This document shows, in pieces, positions 37,027 through 46,759 of a stretch of 64,000 nt of DNA (position 1 is the stretch's first letter; every line of letters starts with the position of its first letter). The notes beneath the pieces were generated by a model, which worked only from the letters and a program-made list of their open reading frames with translations, did no database searches and was not told where the DNA came from. A program made the position numbers and the translations under genes. Origin of the DNA: Cupriavidus malaysiensis (GTDB lineage Bacteria > Pseudomonadota > Gammaproteobacteria > Burkholderiales > Burkholderiaceae); NCBI RefSeq assembly GCF_001854325.1, contig NZ_CP017755.1, forward strand, positions 2,356,001 through 2,420,000. Direction: 5' to 3'.

Positions 37027-37321
37027 CGAACATCTTCACAACGAAGCGGCTGCCTCTCACCGGGACTTCATTCCTCCCTGTGGCGGCATGCCGGCCGCAT
37101 GCATCTTGCAAGAGGCGAGATGATCCACCGTTGCAGGCCCTCCGTTGCTCGGCCCCCACGCAATCCGCATGACGAATTGTCCGCAATTCCAGCCCAGGAA
37201 GAGAAGCGGACGACACACGACCACGCCCGGATCGTATCCCCGGCCATCCGCTGATCCGGCTGAATCTTGGGAACCCCCGCACAGGAACGGGCGGACGGGA
37301 ACGCTGTCCGCCACGCCGGCC

Positions 37322-38092
37322 TCAGTCCAGCCGCGTGCAGCAGTAGGCCTCGGTCCGGTAGGGGAAGGCGACGGTCTCGCGCCCGGCCAGCTCGGGCGAG
37401 GTGGCGATCACCGCCTCGAGCTGCGCGCGCACCGCGTCCTGCCCGGCCGGCGGCAGCGAGGCGATGAAGCTCACCGACATCACGCGGTCGACGATGACCT
37501 GCTGCGGCGGCCCGACGTGCTCGTAGGGCAGGCTGGACAGTTCCAGCGGCCCGAAGCCCTCGGCCGGGAAGACGCGCTTCCAGTCGCCCTTGTAGAAGCG
37601 CGGCGCGTCCCCCTCGTGCGGGGTCATGATGGCGGTCAGGCGCGCCACCCAGTCGACCGCTTCGTCGCGCACGTTCCACACCAGGCCCAGCTTGCCGCCG
37701 GGGCGCAGCACGCGGCGGAACTCGGCCACCGCGGCCGGGTTGGCGAACCAGTGGAAGGCCTGGGCGCATACCACCGCGTCGACGCTGGCGTCGGCCAGCG
37801 GCAGCGCCTCGGCGGTGCCCTCGCGCGCCTCGGCCGACGGTACCGCCGCCACCAGCTGGGCGCGCATGGCGGCCACCGGCTCGACGGCGATCACATGGGC
37901 GCCGGTACGCGCCAGCAGGCGGCTGAACTTGCCGGTGCCCGCGCCGACGTCGGCGACGGTCTTGCCCGGCCCGAGGCCGAGCTGCGTGCGCAGCCAGCCG
38001 TCGAGCGCGGCGGGATAGTCGGGACGGCCCCGTGCATAGGTATCGGCCTGGCTGGCGAAGCCCTGGGCGGCGGCGTGGTGGATGCTGGACAT
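37322..38092 (-). CDS. Class I SAM-dependent methyltransferase (UbiE/YcgJ-like)
   Basis: 256 residues from ATG 38092. Motif I VADVGAGTGKFSRLLA, then VIAVEPVAAMRAQL (motif II), DAVVCAQAFHWF (motif IV) and EFRRVLRPGGKLGLVWN (post-motif) define a small-molecule methyltransferase. The substrate is not predictable. The N-terminal AAAQGFASQADTYARGRPDYP is typical of this subgroup. A further in-frame TTG at 38134 would add 14 Pro/Ser-rich residues. No ribosome site is obvious. The gene stands alone between the yfa operon and an ABC transporter. Confidence 0.88.
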   Translation of the reverse strand: MSSIHHAAAQGFASQADTYARGRPDYPAALDGWLRTQLGLGPGKTVADVGAGTGKFSRLLARTGAHVIAVEPVAAMRAQLVAAVPSAEAREGTAEALPLADASVDAVVCAQAFHWFANPAAVAEFRRVLRPGGKLGLVWNVRDEAVDWVARLTAIMTPHEGDAPRFYKGDWKRVFPAEGFGPLELSSLPYEHVGPPQQVIVDRVMSVSFIASLPPAGQDAVRAQLEAVIATSPELAGRETVAFPYRTEAYCCTRLD

Positions 38093-38274
38093 GGCGGCAG
38101 GAGGAGAGGAAGTTGGCGGGTGGTTGGCTGGCAACGGCGCCGCGCGGCCAGCGGCCGGGACCGGCGCCGCGCTACCTTAGCCTGCCCGGCGGCGTCCCGC
38201 AAGCTGCCGCACGGCGGGTGCAGGCCAGCCCGGCTCTGCCCGCGGGACCGGCGCGCCGTCCCGCCGGCGGGTCC

Positions 38275-39165
38275 TCAGTGCTGCATGCCCCAGCGCCCGA
38301 CCGTCAGGCGCTCCAGCGTGCGGAACACCAGGTTCTCGACCAGCAGGCCGATCAGGATCACCAGCGCAAGACCGGCGAACACGCGGTCCGTGTAAAGCTC
38401 GTTGCGGTTCTGGAAGATGAACCAGCCCAGCCCGCCCTGCCCCGACGAGGCGCCGAACACCAGTTCGGCGGCGATCAGCGTGCGCCAGGCGAAGGCCCAG
38501 CCGATCTTCAGCCCCGACAGGATGGCGGGCAGCGCCGCCGGCACCAGGATGTGCAGCACGTAGCGCAGGCCGCGCAGGCCATAGTTGCGGCCCGCCATGC
38601 GCAGGGTCTCCGGCACGCCGCGGAAGCCGGCGTAGGTATTGAGCGACAGCGGCCACAGCACCGAGTGGATCAGCACGAAGACCAGGCTCCTGGAGCCCAG
38701 CCCGAACCACAGCAGCGCCAGCGGCAGCAGCGCGATGGCCGGCAGCGGGTTGAACATCGCCGTCAGCGTTTCCAGCAGGTCGCGCCCGATCTCGGTGGAC
38801 ACCGCCAGCGTGGTCAGAGCGAAGGCCAGCAGGATGCCGGCCAGGTAGCCCTGCAGCAGCACCGCCAGCGATACCGCGGCCTTGGCCGGCAGCTCACCGC
38901 TGGCCATGCCGTCGAGGAAGGCGCGCGCGGTGGCGCTGAAGGTCGGCAACAGCAGCTCGTTGTCCTGCACGCGCGCCAGCACTTCCCACAGGCAGGCCAG
39001 CACCACCAGGATCAGCGTCTTGCGCAGCCAGCCCTGTTGCCACAGGCGGCGGTGCCAGGCGAGCGGGCGTGCCAGCGGCGCCGCGGTGAAAGGTGCGAGG
39101 GTCCGCTCGTACTCGGGGCGGACCGGGGGCGCGGCGGACACCGCGCCGGGGGATGGGAAAGACAT
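38275..39165 (-). CDS. ABC permease, sulfonate/taurine/nitrate type
   Basis: 296 residues with about six TM helices. The EAA loop reads YGLRGLRYVLHILVPAALP (followed by ILSGLKIGWAFAWRTLIAAE), characteristic of the SsuC/TauC/NrtB group. It is the last gene of the leftward cluster TauD - binding protein - ATPase - permease, 78 bp after the ATPase gene, and has a long Pro-rich cytoplasmic N-terminus. The likely substrates are small sulfonates or related organic anions, inferred from the family and from the neighbouring dioxygenase. Confidence 0.9.
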   Translation of the reverse strand: MSFPSPGAVSAAPPVRPEYERTLAPFTAAPLARPLAWHRRLWQQGWLRKTLILVVLACLWEVLARVQDNELLLPTFSATARAFLDGMASGELPAKAAVSLAVLLQGYLAGILLAFALTTLAVSTEIGRDLLETLTAMFNPLPAIALLPLALLWFGLGSRSLVFVLIHSVLWPLSLNTYAGFRGVPETLRMAGRNYGLRGLRYVLHILVPAALPAILSGLKIGWAFAWRTLIAAELVFGASSGQGGLGWFIFQNRNELYTDRVFAGLALVILIGLLVENLVFRTLERLTVGRWGMQH

Positions 39166-39243
39166 GATGAGATCCTGTTGCGGCCGGTACCATCCCGGCC
39201 CTGCGCGGCGGTGCGCGACCCGCCGCGATGCCGCGCGCGGCGC

Positions 39244-40089
<846 letters not shown>

Positions 40090-40090
40090 C

Positions 40091-41116
40091 TCAGCTCCCC
40101 TGCGCGGTGGCGGGATCCGCGAAGAAGTAGTCCTGCCACGACTGCGGCCGGTTGCGGATGGCCCCCACGCGATGCATGAAGTCGGCCAGCACGAAGGTGT
40201 TCTGCGGCGCCACCTTGAACTGCACCTGCGGGTTCTTCAGCAGCTTGACCAGCAGCGCGCGGTCGGTCTTCGACTTGCTGGCGCGCAGGTAGATGTCGGC
40301 CGCGCCCTCCGGATTGGCGGTGGCGAACTTCGCCGCCTCGGCCAGCGCGTCGACGAAGGCCCGGTAGGTCTTGGGGTTGTCCTGGCGGAACTTCTCGGTG
40401 GCGTAGAGCACGGTGGCCGAGCTAGGGCCGCCGAGCACATCATAGGAATTCAGCACGATGCGCGCGTTCGGATTGCCGGCCAGCTCCTGCTCCTGGAACG
40501 GCGGGTTGCCGAAGTGCCCGGTGATCTCGGTACCGCCGGCAATGATGGCGGCGGCGGCGTCCGGGTGCGGCACCGCCACGGTCCACTTGTCGAGGCGGTT
40601 GTATTCCTTGTCGCCCCACTGCTTGGCTGCGGCCAGCTGCAGCACGCGCGACTGCACCGACACGGTCACCGCCGGCAGGGCGATGCGGTCCTTGTCGGTG
40701 AAGTCGGCGATGCTCTTGACCTTGGCATTGTTGCTGACCAGGTAATAGGGGAAGTTGCCCAGCGAAGCCACGCCCTTGACGTTCTGCCTGCCGTGGGTGC
40801 GGTCCCACAGTGTCAGCAGCGGCCCCACGCCCGCGCCGGCGATGTCGATGGCGCCCGACAGCAGCGCGTCGTTGACGGCGGCGCCACCCGACAGCTGGGT
40901 CCACTCGACCTTGATGTCGACGCCCTGCTGCTTGCCGTGCTTTTCGATCAATTGCTGGTCGCGCGCCACGTTGAGCAGCAGGTAGACCACGCCGAACTGC
41001 TCGGCGATGCGCAGGCGGCCCTCGGCCATGGCGGCACCGGGCAAGGCCAGCGCCGCGGCCAGGGTCACGGCGACGGCGCGGCGGCGGGACAGGAAACGGA
41101 AGGAAAAGGCAGGCAT
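40091..41116 (-). CDS. ABC substrate-binding protein (SsuA/TauA/NMT1-like)
   Basis: 341 residues. Signal sequence RRAVAVTLAAALALPGAAMA. Periplasmic binding fold with RIAEQFGVVYLLLNVARDQQL at the mature start, IDIAGAGVGPLL and ALPAVTVSVQSRVLQLAA. This resembles the aliphatic sulfonate/taurine/pyrimidine-precursor binding group. First of three ABC genes and 173 bp after the dioxygenase gene, which suggests that it binds the compound the dioxygenase later opens. The ligand cannot be read off the sequence. Confidence 0.88.
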   Translation of the reverse strand: MPAFSFRFLSRRRAVAVTLAAALALPGAAMAEGRLRIAEQFGVVYLLLNVARDQQLIEKHGKQQGVDIKVEWTQLSGGAAVNDALLSGAIDIAGAGVGPLLTLWDRTHGRQNVKGVASLGNFPYYLVSNNAKVKSIADFTDKDRIALPAVTVSVQSRVLQLAAAKQWGDKEYNRLDKWTVAVPHPDAAAAIIAGGTEITGHFGNPPFQEQELAGNPNARIVLNSYDVLGGPSSATVLYATEKFRQDNPKTYRAFVDALAEAAKFATANPEGAADIYLRASKSKTDRALLVKLLKNPQVQFKVAPQNTFVLADFMHRVGAIRNRPQSWQDYFFADPATAQGS

Positions 41117-41289
41117 GGCGGCTCCGGAAGTCTCTGGGCGGAATCAGTCGGGGCGGCACCGGGCCGCGCCGCGCGGCAGGCGGCGTGGCAGGTGGCGCGA
41201 CAGGCAGCGTGCGGCGACGCGCAGGCAGCAGTACATGGGGCCGGGGCACCCGGACCCCGGGCGCATCCCGTGCGGCGGACAGGCAGGCG

Positions 41290-42240
41290 TCAGGCCGGCA
41301 GGTCGCCTTCGATGGTGGTGCGGTACATCACCCGGCGCTGCGCGTCCGGACAGCCGGCGGCGAGGTGCAGCAGCGAACGGTTGTCCCAGAACAGCAGGTC
41401 GTGCGGCTGCCAGCGGTGGCGGTAGATATGCTCGGGCCGGGTGCTGTGCGCGAACAGCTGCTCCAGCAGGTCGCGGCTCTCGTCCTCGGGCAGGCCCTCG
41501 ATGCGGGTGGTGAAGTGCTCGCTGACGAAGAGCGCCTTGCGGCCGGTCTCCGGATGGGTGCGCACCACCGGCTGCAGCACCGGGCGCACCTGCGCGATCT
41601 GTTCGGGGCTCAGGTTGGGGCGCCACGGGCTGCGCCGCTGCAGCTCGGCGTACTTGGCCAGGTAGGTGTGCTCGGCCTTGCGGCCTTCCACCGCCTGGCG
41701 CAGGTGGGCGGGCAGCGTGTCCCAGGCCAGGTGCATGTTGGCGAACAGGGTGTCGCCGCCTTCGGCGGGCAGCTCCTGCGCGTGCAGCAGCGAACCCAGG
41801 CTGGGCTTTTCCTTGTACGAGAGGTCGGAGTGCCAGAAGTGTCCGGCGTCGCCCAGGCCGATCGGCCGGCCGTTCTCGATCACGTTCGAGACGACCAGGA
41901 TCTCCTCGTGTCCCGGCAACTGGAACTGGTGCAGCACGTGGATCTGCAGCGGACCGAAGCGGCGGCTGAAGGCCACCTGCTGCGCGGGCGTGATGCGCTG
42001 GTCACGGAACACCACCACATGATGGTCGAGGTGGGCACGGTGGATGCGCGCGAACTCCGCGTCGCCGAGCGGCGCGGACAGGTCCAGGCCGATCACCTCG
42101 GCGCCCAGCGGCGCGTCGAAGGGACGGATCTCGACGGGGACGGCAGCCCCGGTGGTGGCGGTGGCGGTGGCGGTGGCAGTCGCGGCGGGGGCCGGCTCAG
42201 GCCGGGCGGCGCGCGGCGCGGTCTGGAATGCAGTCGTCAT
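41290..42240 (-). CDS. TauD/TfdA-family 2-oxoglutarate-dependent dioxygenase
   Basis: 316 residues from ATG 42240. Fe(II) ligands HxD in GHFWHSDLSYK and the distal His in NRSLLHLAAG; the 2-oxoglutarate Arg region is RRVMYRTTIEGD. The family hydroxylates taurine, other sulfonates or aryloxyacetates to release sulfite or the side chain. The N-terminus carries an unusual Ala/Thr stretch (ATATATATAT) encoded by a GGCGGT-type short repeat at about 42155-42185, which may vary in copy number. Upstream of an importer of the sulfonate class, so a joint uptake-and-cleavage role is likely. Confidence 0.9.
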   Translation of the reverse strand: MTTAFQTAPRAARPEPAPAATATATATATTGAAVPVEIRPFDAPLGAEVIGLDLSAPLGDAEFARIHRAHLDHHVVVFRDQRITPAQQVAFSRRFGPLQIHVLHQFQLPGHEEILVVSNVIENGRPIGLGDAGHFWHSDLSYKEKPSLGSLLHAQELPAEGGDTLFANMHLAWDTLPAHLRQAVEGRKAEHTYLAKYAELQRRSPWRPNLSPEQIAQVRPVLQPVVRTHPETGRKALFVSEHFTTRIEGLPEDESRDLLEQLFAHSTRPEHIYRHRWQPHDLLFWDNRSLLHLAAGCPDAQRRVMYRTTIEGDLPA

Positions 42241-42367
42241 GGCAGGCTCGGAAACGGGGGGAGGCGTGCGCGCCGGGACATGTCCCACGCGCACGACCGT
42301 TCAAGCCTTGCACTCTAAAGACGGGGCGATGCTCCGACAACGAATGAAATCGCTCGCCCTTATCCGT

Positions 42368-43597
42368 TCAGCGCATATGGGGTGGCGCAGCCTGCGCCAC
42401 CGCGCGCGCCAGCCGCGCCACGCCCTCGCCGATCTGCGCCGGGTCGGCACCGGCGAACGACAAGCGGAAGGCCGCGCGCGGGCGCCGCTCGGCATAGAAG
42501 CCCGCGCCGGGCACGAACAGCACCTTCTCGGCGATGGCGTGCGGCAGCAGCGCCGCCGCGTCCTCGATGCCGTCGACCGCCGCCCACAGGAACATGCCGC
42601 CGGCCGGCAGCGCGAAGCGGATGCGCGCGCCGAAGGCCTGGCGCAGCGCGTCCGCCAGGCGGTCGCGCTTGTCGCGGTAGGCCGCCACCTCGCGCGCCAC
42701 CTGCGCCGGCAGGCGGCCGTCGTCCAGGTACTGCGCCGCCGTCAGCTGCAGCCAGGGCGGCGTGCACAGGTCCGACACCTGCTTGGCGATCACGGCGCGC
42801 CGCACGATCTCCGCCGGCCCCGCCAGCCAGCCCAGCCGCAGCCCGGGCGCCAGCGTCTTCGACAGGCTGGCCAGGTGCACCACCCACGGCCGCGCGGCCG
42901 GCACCTGCGCGCACAGCGACAGCAGCGACGGCGGCGGCGCGCCGTCGAAACTCAGCGCGCCATAGGGATCGTCCTCGACCAGCACCACCTGGTGGCGCGC
43001 CACCAGCTCCAGCAGGCGCAGGCGGCGCGGCAGCGACAGCGTGGCGCCGGTCGGGTTGGCGAAGGTCGGCACCACATACAGCAGGCGCGGCCGCTCGCCG
43101 GCTGCCGCGGCGGCCTCCAGCACCGCCTCCAGCGCCTCCACGTCGATGCCCTCGTGGTCGGCCGGGATGCCGCGCAGCGCGGCGCCGGCCAGCCGCAGCG
43201 CCTGCAGCGTCGCCGAGTAGGTCGGCTCCTCCACCAGCACCAGGCTGCCCGGCTCGACCAGGGCCTTGACCAGGAAGTCGAAGCCCTGCTGCGAGCCGGT
43301 CGTCACCAGCAACTCCTCCGGCGCCACCGTGGCGCCACGCTCGGCCATCAAGGCCGTCAGCGCGCGCCGCAGCGCCGGCGCGCCTTCGGTGGCGCCGTAC
43401 TGCAGGCACTCGGCCGGCCGCTGCGCCAGCACCTGCGCCGACGCCGCGCCGATGCCCGGCGCATCGAACAACGCCGCCGACGGGTAGCCGCCGGCGAAGG
43501 AGATCATCTGCGGATCCGACAGGTACTTGAACAGCTCGCGGATCGGCGAACCCTCCGGTTCACGCAGCGCGGGGACGAAGGGATAGGCAGTGTTCAT
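42368..43597 (-). CDS. PLP aminotransferase, 2-aminoadipate/AmaC-like
   Basis: 409 residues, fold-type I without an N-terminal GntR domain. The PLP lysine lies in SLSKTLAPGLRLGW, the conserved NPTG in PTFANPTGATLSL and VEDDPYGALSF precedes it. It resembles the LysN/2-aminoadipate aminotransferase group. The gene directly upstream encodes a 2-oxoadipate dioxygenase, so I infer 2-aminoadipate to 2-oxoadipate conversion in D-lysine catabolism. The sequence alone would also allow other substrates (aromatic or branched amino acids). It starts 51 bp after the hglS stop. Confidence 0.88.
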   Translation of the reverse strand: MNTAYPFVPALREPEGSPIRELFKYLSDPQMISFAGGYPSAALFDAPGIGAASAQVLAQRPAECLQYGATEGAPALRRALTALMAERGATVAPEELLVTTGSQQGFDFLVKALVEPGSLVLVEEPTYSATLQALRLAGAALRGIPADHEGIDVEALEAVLEAAAAAGERPRLLYVVPTFANPTGATLSLPRRLRLLELVARHQVVLVEDDPYGALSFDGAPPPSLLSLCAQVPAARPWVVHLASLSKTLAPGLRLGWLAGPAEIVRRAVIAKQVSDLCTPPWLQLTAAQYLDDGRLPAQVAREVAAYRDKRDRLADALRQAFGARIRFALPAGGMFLWAAVDGIEDAAALLPHAIAEKVLFVPGAGFYAERRPRAAFRLSFAGADPAQIGEGVARLARAVAQAAPPHMR

Positions 43598-43648
43598 GGC
43601 GCTTTCTCGCAGTTTCGGGGGCGATCGGGGGCAATCGGGAAGGCGCGC

Positions 43649-44671
43649 TCAGCAGGCCGCGGCGGTCATCTTGAAGATGCCTTGCGCATTGCCGGCATCG
43701 AAGCCGAGGTCGGTACGGGTCACCGCCTGCGCCTCGTCGACGAAGGTGTCGCGCGTGATGAACTCATAGAACGAGCCCGGCACCTCGCGCCGCACCTCGG
43801 CGCCATCGGCGCCGACGAAGGCACGCTGCACCGGATCGGCGCGGAAGGCGGTCTGCTTGACACGGCCGCTGCGCGACACCTCGACCTTCTCCTTCATCGG
43901 GCGGCCGATCGCCTTCTGCTGCTCCGACAGCGCGAACACGTCCTCGACGCGGTCGGTGGCATGGTTGAAGGCATTGCCTTCGGTGGCGATCCACGCCATC
44001 TCGGCCGACTCCTGCAACAGGCGCTCGTAGTCCTCCAGGCGCGGGGCGCCATGCTGGCGCTCGAAGCAGCGCGCCAGCACGCCGATCAGCTCGGCCGCCT
44101 CCGCCTGCGGCAGCGCGCCGTCGCGCTCCAGCTCCCACAACAGCGACTGCGCGCGCGGCGTCAGCGGATCGGCCGAAGCACCGACGACGCGGCTCACCGC
44201 CTGCTGGAAGCCCTCGCTGAAGCGCTCCGGATGGAACTCGCTGACGAAGAACTGTGCGATCTCCTCGGGCGCATCCTCATGCGCGTACGAACGGCCGGTC
44301 ATGCCGATGCGGTCGAGCGGATAGGTGCCGTTCAGGCGGTAGCCGAGCGGACGCAGGATGCGCGTGAAGGCTGCCTCGCCGCCGGGCAGCGCGCCGTTGT
44401 CGGCCCAGCGCACGGTGCGGATCGCGCCATGGTCGAACACCACCTTGCCGCCGGCGGCGGCGACGTCCTCGGTGTAGGCCTTGCCGGTCGGCACGCGCTC
44501 CAGGATGCCGGAGAACAGCACCAGGTTCAGCGCGTGGGCGATCTCGGCGCGGGCCGGGCGGCCGGGTTCGCCTGCCGGCAGGCCGGCGGGGGTGGCGACC
44601 AGCGCGGCCAGGCGTTCGGCGGTGGCGGGGCCGAGGTTGAGGGAGACTAGGGAGAGGATGTTGGTGTTCAT
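43649..44671 (-). CDS. hglS: 2-oxoadipate dioxygenase/decarboxylase (HglS, DUF1338)
   Basis: 340 residues. Fe(II) enzyme of the VOC-like DUF1338 family that converts 2-oxoadipate to (R)-2-hydroxyglutarate with O2 in lysine breakdown. The family signature TEGNAFNHATDRV with its metal-binding His, the downstream SGRVKQTAF and the late acidic PGSFYEFITRD are all present. Shorter than the pseudomonad protein (about 460), as usual for this branch. The ATG is 89 bp from a 16-copy 7-bp tandem repeat upstream. With the aminotransferase it forms a two-step module. Confidence 0.85.
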   Translation of the reverse strand: MNTNILSLVSLNLGPATAERLAALVATPAGLPAGEPGRPARAEIAHALNLVLFSGILERVPTGKAYTEDVAAAGGKVVFDHGAIRTVRWADNGALPGGEAAFTRILRPLGYRLNGTYPLDRIGMTGRSYAHEDAPEEIAQFFVSEFHPERFSEGFQQAVSRVVGASADPLTPRAQSLLWELERDGALPQAEAAELIGVLARCFERQHGAPRLEDYERLLQESAEMAWIATEGNAFNHATDRVEDVFALSEQQKAIGRPMKEKVEVSRSGRVKQTAFRADPVQRAFVGADGAEVRREVPGSFYEFITRDTFVDEAQAVTRTDLGFDAGNAQGIFKMTAAAC

Positions 44672-44760
44672 GGCGATTTATTGGGTGTTGCTGGGAAAGA
44701 TCTGGGGGTGCTTGCCGGGGGGCGGTGGCTGGCAGGCGGTATTGGGGGATCGAGGTGAAT

Positions 44761-44872
44761 TGGTGTTTGGTGCTTGGTGTTTGGTGTTTGGTGCTTGGTG
44801 CTTGGTGCTTGGTGCTTGGTGCTTGGTGCTTGGTGCTTGGTGCTTGGTGTTTGGTGCTTGGTGTTTGGTGCT
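44761..44872. repeat. 16 tandem copies of a 7-bp unit (TGGTGYT)
   Basis: Unbroken array of sixteen heptamers, TGGTGCT or TGGTGTT, upstream of hglS. The two variants are interspersed, which argues for repeated slippage. Any peptide read from it is an artefact. It lies in the probable promoter region of hglS, where gain or loss of units would alter spacing. Confidence 0.95.
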
Positions 44873-45000
44873 TGGATTCGGGCGGTGTTGGTCTGCGAGG
44901 CAACGGCCTGTTTCGACTCCCCTGCGGGGAGCCGACTCACTTTCTTTGTCTCGCCAAAGAAAGTAAGCAAAGAAAGGCGACCCGGGTGCGGCGAACCCCC

Positions 45001-45102
45001 CCTCGCGAATTGGCCCCGGCCGCCGCGCCCGTCCGAACTCGCGGCCTGCGGCCGCTCAAACAGCGGACGGGCTTCATCGGCGGCCGGGGCCAATTCGCGA
45101 GG
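45001..45102. repeat. Perfect 25-bp inverted repeat with nested stems
   Basis: Arms 45001-45025 and 45078-45102 are exact reverse complements. Inside them CCCGTCCG pairs with CGGACGGG, and GCGGCCTGCGGCCGC forms a further small dyad, so the whole 102 bp could fold as one long hairpin. Confidence 0.9.
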
Positions 45103-45187
45103 CGCCGCACACGGGAGGGAAAGGCCAAACCATCGGTACGCGAACGGGCTCGCTTTCGCGTAGCGGCCAAGCTCGCTAAGGCTTTGT

Positions 45188-45211
45188 GTTCGGCCAGCTC
45201 GCTGGCCGAAC
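45188..45211. repeat. Short hairpin, copy 1
   Basis: 10-bp arms GTTCGGCCAG and CTGGCCGAAC with the loop CTCG. The same element with loop CTTG recurs at 45315, together with flanking similarity (GCCAANCCATCGGT upstream of each). Confidence 0.85.
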
Positions 45212-45314
45212 ATCTATCTCCGAAGCGCTGGACAGAGTGCAAAAGCAAAAGCCAAGCCATCGGTCTGCCAACGAGTTCGATATAGCGTGAAGGCTTGGTC
45301 TGCTGAGCTTTCGT

Positions 45315-45338
45315 GTTCGGCCAGCTTGCTGGCCGAAC
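45315..45338. repeat. Short hairpin, copy 2
   Basis: Same 10-bp arms as the element at 45188, loop CTTG. The two copies differ at one loop base over 24 bp and sit in the same orientation, 127 bp apart. Confidence 0.85.
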
Positions 45339-45393
45339 ACCCCCCACCCGAAGCGAAGCGAGGCGGGGCTTCTTTTCCCTGCCGTGTGCGGCG

Positions 45394-45498
45394 CCTCGCG
45401 TGCTGGGGCAAAGAGCGGAAAAGAGGGCCCCCTGTCTGAGGATCGCCTTAAGGCGATCCGAGTTGGGGCCCGGCCGCTCTTTGCCCCAGCACGCGAGG
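45394..45498. repeat. Perfect 25-bp inverted repeat with a central 20-bp palindrome
   Basis: Arms 45394-45418 and 45474-45498 are exact reverse complements. Inside lie GGGCCCC/GGGGCCC and a perfect palindrome GGATCGCCTTAAGGCGATCC at 45440-45459. The design parallels the hairpin at 45001-45102, with unrelated sequence. Confidence 0.9.
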
Positions 45499-45675
45499 GG
45501 GTTTTAAGCCGCACCCGGCGCGCCTTCTTTGCCTACTTTCTTGGGCAAGACCAAGAAAGTAGGTCGGCTCCCCGCAGGGGAGTCGAAACAGGCTTTTGCC
45601 TGGCAGACCAACAGCGCCCGAAAACAGGCTCTTGCCCCGCAGACCGACACCCTGATTCCAAGCATCCAACCATCG

Positions 45676-46668
45676 TCAATCGACCGACGCCCCCGACATC
45701 TTCACAATCTCCCCCCACTTCACCCGATCCTGCTTCAACACCTCGGCAAACGCCTCCGGCGTGGTCGGCGCAGGCTCTGCCCCCAGTTCGCGCATCTTGG
45801 CCTGCACGCCCGGCTCCCCGAGCACCTTCGCCAGGTCCTGGCTGATCTTCTGCGCCACCGCCGACGGCGTGCCGCGCGGTGCCAGCAGGCCGAACCAGGG
45901 GCTGGCGTCGAAACCGGGCACCGGGCCGCCGGCGGCTACCGTCGGCACATTGGGCAGCGCGGACGAGCGTGCCGGCGTGGTCACCGCCAGGGCCTTGAGC
46001 TTGCCCGAGCGGATGAAAGGCAGCGAGGCCGGCAGGTTGTCGAACATCACGTCGACGCTGCCGCCCATCAGGTCGGAGATGGCCGGGCTGCTGCCCTTGT
46101 AGGCCACGTGGCTCATCTCCGTGCCGGTCATGCGCTGGAACAGCTCACCGGCCAGGTGGGTCGAGGTGCCGTTGCCGGCCGAGGCCATGTTGACCTGCTT
46201 CGGATGCGACTTGGCGTAGGCGATGAACTCGGCCAGCGTCTGCACGCGGGCGCGCTCGGCGAAGGCCGGCGACAGCACCACCACGTTGGGCACGCGCGCC
46301 ACCAGGGAGACCGGCGCGAAGTCGGCCGCCGCATCGTACGGCAGCTTCTTGTACAGCGTCGGATTGATGCCGAACTCGCCGACCGAGCCCATCAGCAGCG
46401 TATAGCCGTCCGCCGGCGACTTGGCCGCGGCGCCGGTGCCGACGATGCCGCCCGCGCCGGGGCGGTTGTCGACCAGCACCGGCTGCTTCCACAGCGCGGT
46501 GAGCTGGTCGCCTACCAGGCGCGCCACCATGTCGGTGGTGCCGCCCGGCGGGTACGGCACGATGATGCGGACCGGCTTGCCGGGAAAGTCGGCGGCGATG
46601 GCCAGGCCGGATACGGCCATGCCGACCGCCAGGCCGGTGCTGGCGAGGACGCTGGTGAAACCCTTCAT
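45676..46668 (-). CDS. Bug/TctC-family periplasmic substrate-binding protein
   Basis: 330 residues. Signal peptide (STGLAVGMAVSGLAIAA), mature start DFPGKPVRIIVPYPPGGTTD, then VDNRPGAGGIVGTGAAAKS and NGTSTHLAGELFQ, the standard Bug features that clamp a carboxylate. Divergent LysR gene upstream with 178 bp between. No transporter membrane genes nearby. The ligand is unknown. Confidence 0.9.
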   Translation of the reverse strand: MKGFTSVLASTGLAVGMAVSGLAIAADFPGKPVRIIVPYPPGGTTDMVARLVGDQLTALWKQPVLVDNRPGAGGIVGTGAAAKSPADGYTLLMGSVGEFGINPTLYKKLPYDAAADFAPVSLVARVPNVVVLSPAFAERARVQTLAEFIAYAKSHPKQVNMASAGNGTSTHLAGELFQRMTGTEMSHVAYKGSSPAISDLMGGSVDVMFDNLPASLPFIRSGKLKALAVTTPARSSALPNVPTVAAGGPVPGFDASPWFGLLAPRGTPSAVAQKISQDLAKVLGEPGVQAKMRELGAEPAPTTPEAFAEVLKQDRVKWGEIVKMSGASVD

Positions 46669-46759
46669 CTTGTCTCCCTGTCTTTGTGTCTGAGTATCGT
46701 GGATGTGACGAGAAATCTGTTTCTTGCGGCGGGGCAGCCGCGTGAGACCGAATGATTTC

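Larger units (their letters stand above)
44905..45625. repeat. Outer imperfect inverted repeat enclosing a hairpin mosaic
   Basis: About 110-120 bp near the left end (from roughly 44890 to 45000) recur inverted near the right end (roughly 45505-45625). Both arms contain a hairpin with CTCCCCTGCGGGGAG and one built from ACTTTCTT/AAGAAAGT, and both contain GGGTGCGGC. The region 44680-45675 has no convincing gene. It is instead made of nested inverted repeats, listed separately. Confidence 0.8.

Noticed and set aside
37057..37314. 85-codon leftward frame upstream of yfaA
   Set aside because: No signal, motif or ribosome site; more likely the yfa promoter region.
44668..45213. Reading frames translating the 7-bp array into KHQAPST-like heptads
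   Set aside because: A direct product of the simple repeat on both strands, with no start context, homology or codon bias.
44905..45625. Possible CRISPR array
   Set aside because: Repeats are few, inverted and of several kinds, with no regular spacers and no cas genes nearby.
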